Below, piece by piece: positions 1 to 9,662 of a stretch of DNA of 64,000 nucleotides. Numbering within the stretch: position 1 is the stretch's first letter; each line of letters opens with the position of its first letter. The stretch is from Drosophila miranda. Its lineage: Eukaryota; Arthropoda; Insecta; Diptera; Drosophilidae. The position numbers were made by a program, and so were the translations under genes. The stretch is from contig NW_022881603.1 in assembly GCF_003369915.1 (NCBI RefSeq), positions 24,908,264 through 24,972,263 of the forward strand. The letters run 5' to 3'. Under the pieces are notes generated by a model. The model was given only the letters and a program-made list of their open reading frames with translations, did no database searches and was not told the DNA's origin.

Positions 1-167
1 GGAGTATCTTCGTTCTCTGGCTCATGGTCGTTGTGGGGGTCTAAATGCGCAGCAGCTGTAAATGATTTTGCGTCGTCCGCTTTTGTTGTTGCTTCGTCAT
101 GTTGCTCGGGCCCTCGAAACGGATTCGCCTCGGCCAAGGAGCTGTAGTTGATATTTGGGCTTGACAT
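1..167 (-). CDS. 5' end of an unrecognised gene (partial, runs off window)
   Basis: An open frame runs from an ATG at 167-165 leftward for 55 codons to the window edge with no stop. The peptide starts MSSPNINYSSLAEANPFRGP and is acidic and polar, with an NPF tripeptide of the kind bound by EH domains. It is head-to-head with the PPIL2 gene, about 300 bp away, as expected for two genes sharing a promoter region. I do not recognise the family. Length and codon make-up favour real coding sequence, but only the N-terminus is visible and the frame could be chance. Confidence 0.4.
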   Translation of the reverse strand, partial: MSSPNINYSSLAEANPFRGPEQHDEATTKADDAKSFTAAAHLDPHNDHEPENEDT

Positions 168-463
168 CTTGCACCAAGCCCAAGGTCAATTGGCTAACTT
201 ATTTATATCACTTTGGTTGTCTATATATAGGTCAAATTGGAAAATTCCTTCGCCTTTGTTCGATTTTACTGAACCGTCCTAAACTAGTGCTGGCAAACCA
301 CTTATTTTCACATATGGTGGCAGCGCTATCAGCTGTTCGAACCGATTACAACAACGAATCGCTATCGATTTAATTGGCAACAGTTGGCAGCTCTATTGCG
401 GCATCGTAAACAATTTGTTTTGACACATTTTGTTTGAATAAAAATAGCAATAAATTCGCAAAA
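168..463. promoter_or_regulatory. Intergenic promoter region between divergent genes
   Basis: This 296-bp interval separates the ATG of the minus-strand partial gene from the ATG of the PPIL2 pseudogene. It contains TATCGAT at 363-369, seven of eight bases of the DRE (DREF-binding) core that is common in Drosophila housekeeping promoters. I see no clear TATA box at a useful distance. The promoter role is inferred from position. Confidence 0.35.
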
Positions 464-2012
464 ATGGGCAAACGACAGCACCAAAAGGATAAAATGCAAG
501 TCCCAACGATTATAACCATACAATGCAATCAATATTACAACCGAATTCTGCAGGTACTTGACGTACACGGAGTAGAGCGAGAAGTACGGCGGAAAGAAAA
601 CGGAATCCGCGGAGAACGACCATGTGAAGTTCAAGCGGTTGCCCTACGAGTACTGCTCCATTACCATGGCTCCCTACGAGATGCCCTACTGCGACCTCAA
701 TGGCAATGTCTTCGAGTATGAAGCAATCTTGAAGTTTTTGAAAACCTTTAAGATCAATCCTATAACAGGCGAGAAAATGGATTCAAAGTCATTGGTGAAG
801 CTGAACTTTTACAAGAATGCTACCGATGATTATCACTGTCCCGCTCTGTTTAAGCCCTTCACTAAGAACTCGCACATTGTCGCCGTGGCTACAACGGGCA
901 ATGTCTACTGCTGGGAGGCCATTGCTCAGCTGAATATTAAGACCAAAAACTGGAAGGACTTGATGGATGATACACCGTTCCAGCGCATGGATATTATTAC
1001 CATACAAGATCCGCAGAAGCTGGAGAAGTTTGATATATTCACCTTCCACCACATTCGCAAAAACTTGCGAGCGCAAAGATCCGGCCAGTGGGCGCATTAA
1101 GACCATGAATCTGGAAACGAAAGAGACCTTGGCACAGCTGCAAAGGGACTACCAGCCTGCTGAAGAGGCACCTTCCACCTCCAAGCGAACAGCAGACAAA
1201 TTCAATGCGGCTCATTATTCCACTGGAGCGGTGTCTGCCAGTTTCACATCCACAGCCATGATGCCTGTCTCCCAGATTGAGGCGGCTATCATTGACGATG
1301 ATTTGGTGAAATATGAGCGGGTCAAGCAGAAGGGCTATGTGCGTTTAAACACCAACTTTGGCCCATTAAACATTGAGCTCTACTGCGATCAGATACCACG
1401 CGCCTGCGACAACTTTATCAAACATTGCGCCGATGGTTACTTCAACAATGTATTGTTCCATCGATCCATTCTGAACTTTATAGTAAGTACACTCCAGGAG
1501 AAGTATGAAATCATATAACAAAATGTGTATTACAGGTTCAAGGTGGCGGGAGGTGAATCTATCTGGGGCTAAAAGTTCGACGATGAATTCAAGCCGAATC
1601 TGACGCACACGGGACGGGGAGTTCTTTCCATGGCGAATTCAGGACCCAACACAAATGGTTCCCAGTTGTTAGTAGTTCAATCAATTGTATACGACTCCTT
1701 CTTCATTGTATTGCCACTTGCAGCTTCATCACCTATCGATCCTGCAAACATATCGACGGCAAACACACCATCTTTGGCAAGGTGGTTGGCGGCCTTGACA
1801 CACTCTAAAAAATAGAAAACATCGAGGTGGACAACAAAGATCGACCAATCGAGGATATCATAATTGAAAATGCCCAAGTCTTTGTTAATCCCTTTGCTGA
1901 TGCCGCGGAACAGCTGGCCAAGGAGCGAGAGAATGAAGCGGCCAGCATACAGGAGACGGCGAAAAGGCAGAACAGCAGAAACGCCTCAATGAGCCACTCA
2001 AGGTATACAGGG
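464..2012 (+). pseudogene. PPIL2-type U-box cyclophilin (peptidyl-prolyl isomerase-like 2), decayed
   Basis: PPIL2 is a spliceosome-associated nuclear cyclophilin with an N-terminal U-box and a C-terminal PPIase domain. Exon 1 (464-495) encodes MGKRQHQKDKM. It is followed by a 58-bp intron (496-553) whose donor reads GCAAGT instead of GT. The U-box region follows (about 624-790, FKRLPYEYCSITMAPYEMPY), then a linker and the cyclophilin domain (about 1340-1860, ending ENAQVFVNPF). Damage is plain: TAG at 573-575 where family members have Trp, a frameshift near 1070, loss of several codons near 1545-1552, TAA where Lys is expected in the WGKKF motif, and another TAA near 1806. The C-terminus is cut at about 2012 by a deletion joining it to the convergent gene. 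D. melanogaster CG7747 is the likely orthologue (from memory). A non-functional relic. Confidence 0.88.
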
Positions 2013-2316
2013 AGTTTTCTCCATTAAAATGGGCATCAAGCTTGTCTAGGAGAAGTTTTCGTGCCTCTACGCGATTTTTGCAGGCCAGTCGATGTGTGTG
2101 ACACTTTATGGTGATGTTGGTGGGCAAATGACGCAGGAATACGCAGTTGGATGTTTTGTTTACCGCCTGACCCCCAGGTCCACTGCCGCGCATGAAGGTC
2201 TCTTCGATTTCCGACTCTTGCAGCTTTGGATAGCGCGAGTAATCCAAGTTAGCGGTGGACTTGCAGCGGACAACTAGCGGAGGGAGAGCCAACCGTGAAA
2301 CCAAGGCCCGTATCAT
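2013..2316 (-). pseudogene. Mitochondrial GGQ release-factor-like protein (MTRFR/C12orf65 type), C-terminus lost
   Basis: The ATG at 2316-2314 opens MIRALVSRLALPP, a basic amphipathic start typical of mitochondrial import. The class-I release-factor domain follows with the GGQ motif in RGSGPGGQAVNKTSNC and the usual downstream LPTNITIKCH. Proteins of this family rescue stalled mitochondrial ribosomes. The family normally ends in a long basic helix of about 40 residues; here the frame after DAHFNGENSLYTL runs into antisense PPIL2 sequence and stops at 1885. The basic tail, needed for ribosome binding in this family, is therefore missing. The start lies 2 bp beyond the stop of the LYR-motif frame on the same strand, so the two were probably cistrons of one mRNA. 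Confidence 0.75.
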
Positions 2317-2318
2317 CC

Positions 2319-2536
2319 CTACAGTATGCGTCCGTTCTTCAGCAATGTATCTCCTCGCTGCGCAAGGTAAAAGTTAATTATGAAACACATAAGCAGACTC
2401 CTGCACGTACCCTGAAGTTGAACTCGTGTCGCACGCGACCCAAAAAGTAGTTCTTGTCCGTCAACTTCAGATGATTGCCGTATCGGATAAGGTGTTTATA
2501 AAGCCGGAGAATCTACTGCCGAGATGGTTGAAAAAT
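2319..2536 (-). pseudogene. LYR-motif small mitochondrial protein (MIEF1-microprotein-like), decayed
   Basis: Minus-strand reading gives ILRLYKHLIRYGNHLKLTDK, then NYFLGRVRHEFNF, a 53-bp intron (2358-2410, GTACGT...GCGCAG), and RGDTLLKNGRIL with a stop at 2321-2319. The LYK segment and the charged helix pattern match LYR-motif (Complex1_LYR) proteins, about 70 residues long, which act in mitochondrial Fe-S or ribosome assembly. Upstream the frame has TAG at 2515-2513 and ATT at 2536-2534 where a start is expected. About a dozen codons seem missing around HEFNF. Family assignment rests on the LYK helix and the C-terminus; the lost ATG is inferred. Confidence 0.55.
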
Positions 2537-2757
2537 TTTAAGGTCTTTACGAACATGTGTGATAATGCCAATACAGCACAGGTTGGCAGCACCACCTGCA
2601 AACAGCTGGTCGTTGAGCGAAACTGAGATCAAAAGGAAATAAAAAAAAAAAACAAAATGTACGCATGAGGAAAAATAAAACATTCCGAAGTGGATTGGAT
2701 TCCACTTTATCGATTTATATATTATAACAATTGATTGTGTTTATATCAAATACATAA

Positions 2758-3016
2758 TTAGATATTGTGCATCGCCTCATCGATTGGAACATTGTACGTT
2801 CGACTTAACTCAAACAGTTGATGCGCGATTTCCCGGTCCACTATCTCGCCGCCTGATTTCATGGTGCTCTCAATGATTTCCTCGTCCGTAACTTGACAGT
2901 TGATCATTTCCTCCGAGGAAAATCCTGACGGTTCGACGAGTGAGAAGAGAAAGTAGGCCGTGATGGACACACTGTAAGGAAGGAAGCGGATGTACTCCTT
3001 CAGAAGCTCCGTCCGA
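2758..3016 (-). pseudogene. EcKinase-like (DUF227) gene, last exon only
   Basis: After an acceptor AG at 3018-3017 the exon reads SDRTELLKEYIRFLPYSVSITA-like sequence and ends DEAMHNI-stop at 2758. It is clearly related to the last exon of the neighbouring gene at 4308-4545 and retains about a dozen codons (VDREIAHQLFELSR region) that the neighbour has lost. No upstream exons are seen: a DINE-1-like element begins within a few bases of the acceptor. EcKinase-like proteins resemble aminoglycoside phosphotransferases and include ecdysteroid kinases. This is a dead remnant of a tandem duplicate. Confidence 0.7.
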
Positions 3017-3020
3017 CTAT

Positions 3021-4135
3021 AAAACGAGGGGGAACGTTGTGAGTTGCTACGGACACCGCAACTCTACAGTTATACCCGATACTAAGTCAGTATGGCTCTC
3101 CTCCGGCAGACGCCGCTAATATTAAACGACACGACAAAGAGTGCGTGCGAGAGAGACAGAAAATCAGTCTGAGCGTGACGTCGGGCGCTGCGTAGCCACT
3201 GCAAATTGATTTGTTTCTGTTGGCTATAAAAATGATCTGATCTGATCCAGATTCAGCAATCAGATAGATATGGTCGTTACCTATGATTTTGCGTTTTTAG
3301 TTTTCTCGAATCTGCAATATTGTGCATGCAACAGATTTTCGTCCTTTGTGTGGGCGGAAGGGGGTGGGGTGAAATTTTGAGAAATACGTTTTATAGTGAG
3401 ATCTAACAGGAGTGCGGATACTAAATTTGGTTACTCTAGCGTTAATAGTCTCTGAGATTTGTGAATATCCCCAGATTTTCGTCCTTTGCGGGGGCGGAAG
3501 GGGGTGTGGCGAAATTTTGAAACAAACTCGTCTCGGTACGATATCTTAGGAGTGTGAATACCAAATTTGGTTGCTCTAGCTTTTATAGTCTCTGAGATCT
3601 AGGCGCTAATGTTTTACTCTAAGCAAAGCCGCCTATGCTACGTGTGTGTTAGAGAGAGACAGGGCGAGAAAAAATGAAATTGTTTTCTTGATGCTGGCTA
3701 TAATAATAATACGATCCAATTCAGATTCTGCAGTCTAAGAGATATGGTCATTCTCTACGATTCTACGCTTTTGGTTTTCTCATATCTTTAAAATTGTGAT
3801 TGCCACAGATTTTCGTCCTTTGTGGGGGCGGAAGTGGGCGGGGCGAAGTTTTGAAATATTTTTGTAGCAGTGACATATCACAGAAGTCTGGATCCAAAAC
3901 ATCGTTGCTCTAGCTCTTATAGTCTTTGAGCACTAGGCGCTGAAGGGGACGGACAGACGGACAGACGGACGGACGGACGGACGGACAGACAGACAGGGCT
4001 CAATCGACTCGGCTATTGATGCTGATCAAGAATATATATACTTTATGGGGTCGGAAACGATTCCTTCTGGACGTTACACACATCCACTTTTACCACAAAT
4101 CTAATATACTCATTTTGAGTATCGGGTATAAAAAC
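3021..4135 (+). mobile_element. DINE-1-like non-autonomous Helitron (copy 1)
   Basis: About 1.1 kb closely similar to copies at 16847-17919 and 28835-29946. Subterminal inverted motifs are visible: TTATACCCGATAC near 3071 and GTATCGGGTATAA near 4119. Inside are three diverged repeats, each with ATTTTCGTCCTTTG and a G-rich run (about 3332, 3472, 3806), and a GGAC/AGAC short tandem array at about 3950-3995. No protein is encoded. Structure and the late segment with GGGGTCGGAAACGATTCC match the DINE-1/INE-1 group, which includes the ISY/SGM elements of the obscura group. It sits against the surviving EcKinase exon. Confidence 0.75.
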
Positions 4136-4307
4136 AGAAACAGTAATTCAATCAACTTCTTCTTCTTTTAAGTACATATATCGTGCTTGTCAGCTCGGAG
4201 ATAAAATGAAACGATGGAAAAAAGGTGTTCCGGCCACGGAAATAATACGAATGTACATACTATATCGGGTAAAGATATAAACAATTCATTGTGTTTAATT
4301 CAAGTAA

Positions 4308-6138
4308 TTAGATCTTCGGCAACGCATCAACATCGATGCCATCCTCAATTTGGACATTGTATTTTCGACAGTTCTCGCCGCCTTTTTTCATAGTGCGCTC
4401 AATGACTTCCTCGTCCGAAACCTGAACGTTGTACATTTCCTCCGGGGACAGTCCCATCGGTTCGACGAGCTCAAAGAGGAAGCTGGCCGTGATGGACACA
4501 CTGTAGGGCAAGAAGCGAATGTACTCCTTCACAAGCTCCGTACGGCTGAAGAAAACCAACCAGTAACATTAAAATAACCATTTTGTTAGATGCCATTTGG
4601 ATACCCACTTCATGAATTCTGGCACCTCATCCTTCGCGTGCTTCCTATAGCTTTCGTAGAGAGCCGAGCAGTAGTCGTCGAAAATGCTATCGAAATGGGT
4701 ACATTTCCGCACATCCGCATAGACAGAAATGGCCAGAAAGACGGACAGATCGATCATGGGGGAGGACACACGCAGCGTCTGGTAGTCGAACATCATGATT
4801 TCCTGTGGCTCCTCCTTGCCATCGTACTTGTAGGCCACATTGTTCCGCACATAATCGCCGTGACAGAGAGTTGCCAACGGCTCCCTGGGCGCCACTCGTT
4901 GGCATCCATATTGGATGTAATCCGATATTAAGAAGCCGAACAATTTCACAAAATCTTTATCCACTTGGGGCTGATAGGTGGCCACAGCCTGAACAGCGCG
5001 CTTAACACTTGCCTGCAGCGTCACCTTGTATTGGGGGTGCACGGTGTCATTGGCATATCGGGATTCCTTGAGGTTTCTAGTCAGTTTTTCGAAGTTCTCC
5101 AGATTCTTGTGCTTGATGGCGTATGTAAAGCCGTGGAACTTTCCCAAATACTTCACTGCAATCCGGACATGCTCCAGGCTAAGGCCCACCCTATCCTTGG
5201 TTCCCTCCACCTATCCTCAGCAAAGTCACTGAGAATGACGATTGCCGAAAGCGGATTCAGCTCACTGTAATAATACTTGGGTGCCGCAAACTTTCCCTCC
5301 GCCACCTTTTGTATCTGTGGCAGGATTTTCGTATAGAAATCGATCTTATTGGCGAAAAGATCTCCAAACTGTACTGCTTCGTACACATCTGGTGGAACCA
5401 TAGGCGTTTTCTACAACAAAATAAACAAACTGTCATGATAGTTGGTTTCCAGGCAGTTCGTTAATCATTAGTATTTTCGATTAACCGATCGTTTAACAGT
5501 AGATCTATGGATCAATAACCCGCTGATAACATATCAATACTTGTGGAGGTTGGGAAATAGTGTGTACATTTGAATAGAACACCATAATCTTATCTATGGG
5601 AATTTTTGGCTACCTATTTGGTAGTATGGGAAATAGTGTGTACATTTGAATAGAACACCATAATCTTATCTATGGGAATTTTTGGCTACATTTCACCATC
5701 TCACCGAAAAATTAATTTCCAACTCCGTATCACTTGGTTTATTTGGTTTAAATAGCAAAGACATAAATGTCTCCCATAATGGTTTTAATCTGCGCTTCCA
5801 GACTTGAACCGGTTATGTGGCGTTAAAACAGAAATATGGTCTACAGCTCACTCAATGCTCATCTGTTTCGTGCCTACGATATGACGACATTTAATAGTTA
5901 CCTTTGCGACCACTTTCCGCTCAAACTGCTCGCCGTCGTACTCAAGGCGGATGGTTGTCCGATAGCAGAGTGTCAGCATGAAGGCCTCTTTGGGACCAAT
6001 TACATCGACATCGATGTCCCCCACCCGGAATGTGTCCGCCTTCGACGCGCTGTAGGTATTCAGCAGTCTACCGCTCTCCAAAATCTTTGGCAGAATGGTA
6101 GTGCGCAGCCATTGGGACTCCGTCTCGATCAGCGACAT
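4308..6138 (-). pseudogene. EcKinase-like (DUF227) protein, frameshifted
   Basis: Three exons are clear: 6138-5902 (MSLIETESQWLRTTILPKIL), 5410-4609, and 4545-4308, with introns 5901-5411 (491 bp) and 4608-4546 (63 bp). Summed length is about 425 codons, the usual size. The Brenner-type kinase motif LCHGDYVRNN and the following FDYQTLR metal-binding segment are present, so the catalytic core is recognisable. One frameshift lies near 5205-5220, between IVILSDFAED and KDRVGLSLEHVRI. The last exon also lacks about twelve codons compared with the neighbouring copy. Family members phosphorylate ecdysteroids or other small molecules in the cytosol. A strong homologue otherwise; expression as a full protein is unlikely. 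Confidence 0.8.
5551..5690. repeat. 76-bp tandem duplication in EcKinase intron 1
   Basis: A segment beginning TGGGAAATAGTGTGTACATT at 5551 recurs at 5627 with the same order of sequence through TTTTTGGCTAC. Period is 76 bp and at least 63 bp are identical. It lies within the 491-bp first intron of the EcKinase-like gene and looks like a recent local duplication. Confidence 0.9.
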
Positions 6139-6473
6139 GTTGGGTTCTAGTATACAGAATAGAACCGATCAGCGTCGAGTTCAGCGAATAACTGAACGAT
6201 CGTATGCCATGTGCCGTGAATTTGTATGCTTCGGTCAACATCGTGCTCTCTGAGATAAGACGAAGCTGATTGAACAAAAATAAATCGGTACCGCTCTGAA
6301 ACAGGCAAGACTGATAGCTCGTAGAGAGAGAATCCAACTCAGAGCACAATTCTTTTATCTTCTAAATTCTAAATTTGAATATGGGAACTTCAGAAAAAAT
6401 TCAAAGCAAATGGTTCAATCTTTCCCTGACCGGGTCGCTGTCTAACAACAACACCTTTGTGAGAAGGTACTGA

Positions 6474-6779
6474 GAACAATCGGAACGCGGCGGTGTTCTC
6501 CTTGGCAAGAGAAAAGGTCCGGCCAGTCGAGTCCAGTCGAAAGAAAACCGGCCAAATGAAGCGGCCACGAACAGCAGTCGAAACAGCAGTGGGACCAGTA
6601 GTCGAAGAAAAAAGGAGAGGAGCATTAACTCCAATATTCTCGAGAGTAGAATCGAATGCCAGAGTGAAAAGTGCGAGCAGAAGAACGTAGCAGACTCTCC
6701 ACGTATGCGGGAGTTCTTTAAAGAAGTCCAACAGCGGGAACTCAAGCAATACTACCTCCAGATGAGGGCCTCCCAAAGG
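6474..6779 (+). CDS. Possible exon of an unrecognised protein
   Basis: One frame is open from just after a TGA at 6471 to a plausible donor (AGG|GTGAGA at 6780). It encodes a charged Ser/Arg/Lys-rich stretch (GTSSRRKKERSINSN, then MREFFKEVQQRELKQYYLQM), which looks more like real protein than the other frames. The first ATG in frame is at 6705, so either an upstream exon is missing or the gene starts there. It may be a 5' exon of the Cys-rich gene at 7129-7623 or a separate decayed gene. I do not recognise it. Confidence 0.35.
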
Positions 6780-7128
6780 GTGAGAATTGCCCCGAACCCC
6801 TTGTGTCCGGACTGGGGACTGGCAAAGCGAACGGAGAGGGATATTGCGCATAATGTATACTGTAGGGGACCTCAGAGATTGTGTTAAAGGCAGGGGAGAT
6901 GGGCTGGCGATGGATAGAGCTCTTCCGGAGCACATTCAATTGAACCTTGTATATGTCGGAAGTAGCTCCCTTGAAATCCCCTATCCAGCTCTCTGTGCCT
7001 TTGCTGTCAGCGTCCGTTTCAGTGTTCGTTCATTCGGGCTCAGTCGGCACACAATCAAAATCCCCCGTACTGGAAACCCCGCGTTCCGATTTTCCCGCAC
7101 GGATTCCACAACTTCCACTGGCCCTAAG

Positions 7129-7623
7129 ATGTACTCCCTTCCAAAACAAGTGTCACAGGGGACGCAGACCATACCGCAGCCGGCCCCGAAGCCCATATGC
7201 GTACCGCTGCTGATGGTCGACGAGGATGGAAAGAAACGATACTGCTACCATGGCGGCAAGTGCCGATGCGAGACTTGTGAGAAGATGCGCGAGCAGCAAG
7301 CGGATGAACTAGACGCGCAGCTACTCGCCGTCCTCCCACATAGTCGCTTGAAGCTGGAGCCGCCGTTGCATCAGGTGAGGCCGAAGCAGTACCGCTTGGA
7401 GGCCATTTACGCCAAGCCCGAGTTGGCCGAGTATCTGAAGAAGGAGCACGAGGAGCTTCGCAAAAAGTATAGGACCTACTATCTGCCCGATAAGTACTAC
7501 GAGCTGAATGCATGGAGGGTCCCCGGTCCGCAGCACAAGCAGACCCAGACGGATGTCCGGATCGGCAACTACGGCATCGACGGTTGTCCGTGCGTCGACA
7601 AATCTCTCTGCTGGGACATATAG
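7129..7623 (+). CDS. Unrecognised 164-aa protein with a Cys-rich patch
   Basis: The frame is open from MYSLPKQVSQGTQT to CVDKSLCWDI-stop. A patch CYHGGKCRCETCEKM (about residues 39-53) has four cysteines in zinc-binding-like spacing and is followed by a charged helical region (YLKKEHEELRKKYRTYYLP). A second CPCVDKSLC group ends the protein. An AATAAA lies at 7685-7690, 62 bp after the stop. The same frame is open upstream to 6787, so an earlier start cannot be excluded; I chose the ATG preceded by CTAAG because the upstream part has no protein-like character. It is one of few frames in this block without visible damage. No function is proposed. Confidence 0.6.
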   Translation: MYSLPKQVSQGTQTIPQPAPKPICVPLLMVDEDGKKRYCYHGGKCRCETCEKMREQQADELDAQLLAVLPHSRLKLEPPLHQVRPKQYRLEAIYAKPELAEYLKKEHEELRKKYRTYYLPDKYYELNAWRVPGPQHKQTQTDVRIGNYGIDGCPCVDKSLCWDI

Positions 7624-7862
7624 TCTTTGGGTTCGTTGAATTGTGGAAGGCAAGGGGAGGATTGATCTGTGGAACCAGGGGAACAATAAAGAGTGCATAT
7701 TAAGAAGCGGAATACTTGCGTTGTCTTATCTGGCTCTTCTTATCAAGAAACGTCTGATCTAGGTCGCCGCAGGAGGCCTTGGAAGAGATATCAATATTTA
7801 GATCGGGCCGTAGTTATCAGAAAAATTTAATATAGCTATCCAATACGGCTCGGTTCTATAGA

Positions 7863-9045
7863 ATGCTGCGCCGCCTTAGAGACACCCGGATCCTGTCCGC
7901 CGCACAGCTTAATCGCTGCTGCCGCTACCTGGCTGATGCTCCTGCAAAGCCCTCGGATCCATATGTCGTCACCACGGGGCTCAGTGCCAACGTGGCAAAG
8001 GGGCAGATGCGTTCCTTGCCGGTGAGCGGGCTGCCCCCGTCCAAGTATGGGGGCATCACCCATTTCTCTCTGCTCACCGGCAGCACGATCATTGGCCAGC
8101 AGGGGGCCAAGTTTGTGACAGCCTTGCTACACAGCACGCGGGTGCCAGTGGAGCTGCAGCGTATTGCCTCCGACCAGGAGGAGGAGTACTTCAATTCGGT
8201 GCTGCGTAACCATGCCGCGGTCCATGTGGACATCCTATGCGATAAAGAGGCGAAGAAGAAGTCCCTCAAGATCTGCAACGACCTGGACCTGTACGTGTTC
8301 ATGACGTGCCTGCGCAGCTTCCCCGGCTTCAAGTGCCGCTTTCCCGACGTGGACATCCAGTTGATAGCCCAGAACAACATTGGCAACTACTCGGAGCTCG
8401 AGTACGCCCCCGTCAAGGGTGTGGTGGAGGCCCTGCGCGTCGTTACCCATGAGAAAGTAACAAAGTATCTGCGGCACGCCTTCGAGGGGCGCCTTCGTAA
8501 CCCTCATCCACAAGGCCAACGAGTGGCCGGTGACCGATGGGGCGATGGTGGAAATTGCAGAGAAGATGCACGCGGAGGACTACTGCTCCATCAAATTGGA
8601 GCTGATGGAGCTGGACGACTGCGTGAACCGGCTAATCACCGATCCCGCCTACTTCGACACTATCTTCACCAACGTTTGCTACGCCACCTTCCTGGCTACC
8701 ATCTGCAGCGGTGTTGCCGGAGGCGCAAATCTCTTCAGCGCTATCGAATTGGGGGACAGTCATGCTGTGTTCAAGCCACTCCAGACCAAGCTCTCGCTGA
8801 CCAACTACTCCCTCCTCAGTCCCTACGGCATTGTGTCCACCTGTGTGGACTTACTGAACCATGTTGGCCAAGAAAGCTGCGCCAAGTCCCTCAGGAAGGG
8901 GATGCTCCGCACCATGACCGATGGCATTAAGACTGTCGAATTCGACGGACCAGACACCGGTGAATATGTGATCTGCAATATCATGAACAAGTTGCGGTGC
9001 AGTGCTTTGGGAGAGAATGCCGAGAAAAAGAGAATACCTTGTTAA
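7863..9045 (+). pseudogene. Isocitrate-dehydrogenase-like (IDH3 gamma/beta-type) divergent paralogue, one frameshift
   Basis: MLRRLRDTRILSAAQLNRCC looks like a mitochondrial presequence. The body follows the IDH/IMDH fold: GGITHFSLLTGSTIIGQQGA at the N-terminal strand, SELEYAPVKGVVEALRVVTH in the domain crossover, TLIHKANEWPVTDG, then FTNVCYATFLATICSGVAGG. The acidic residues that bind metal in active IDH (NLYGD..SD type) are replaced, so even an intact product would probably be catalytically inactive. Divergent, often testis-expressed IDH3 paralogues are known in Drosophila. A single extra G in a run at about 8489-8492 shifts the frame between YLRHAFEG and AFVTLIHKAN. Everything after it is open to the stop at 9045. 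The indel is in a homopolymer, so an assembly error is possible. Confidence 0.75.
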
Positions 9046-9173
9046 ATATATTCACTAAAATTTAATTAATTATGCAACAACGACTTTTAACGAGATAATT
9101 TTTAAATGTGAGCTTATGGGTCTGGAGCATCTTGGGGTCTAGGGCAATCTTTGATTCGTAGAAATGGAAGACA

Positions 9174-9662
9174 TTATAAGATGAGAGCCGATTCATCAGA
9201 CTTTTCCTATAAGAGAACGGTGGTAGAATAGGCTATACCATATTTGTGTACACTACCTACTCCTCTTTGGTACGTGAGCGATTAAAAATTGTCGCGCTTC
9301 ATTGTACTCTTAGACTGGAGAAACCGCATTAATTAAATTATTGGTAGAAAAGGTTATATTTTTATGGATATTACCTGATCCTCTTCGGTGCGCAGAGCAA
9401 CCTCCTGTATGTTAATTTTGCCGTTGTTCGTGTACGTCACCATTTCCACGAACTTGCTGAAGTGGACCGTTCTCTTGGTATTGAAGCTCTTAGCCGCAAG
9501 CTTGTTTCTCTTCTTCTTGTTCGGATATCTCATGTAGTCGTAGATAATCGGCTCATCAATGTTGCCATCATTATCGGATGGGCCTGCGATTGCGGGTGCC
9601 TCTGCCATAGCGTTGTGCACTCGCAATTCAGTTTCGTTTGGGAAATCTTCAATTTTATCCAT
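9174..9662 (-). CDS. Small unrecognised acidic/basic protein gene, two putative exons
   Basis: The ATG at 9662-9660 starts MDKIEDFPNETELRVHNAMA, followed by PIIYDYMRYPNKKKRNKLAA and NINGQ-like NNGKINIQEVALRTEEDQ. The exon ends at a good donor, CAG|GTAATA at 9374. An acceptor (CTTATAG) at 9207 and a frame reading EKSDESALIL-stop (9206-9174) would give about 110 residues with a 168-bp intron. The second exon is inferred; without it the frame stops 6 codons into the intron at 9354. No domain is recognised and no damage is seen in the first exon. Confidence 0.45.
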
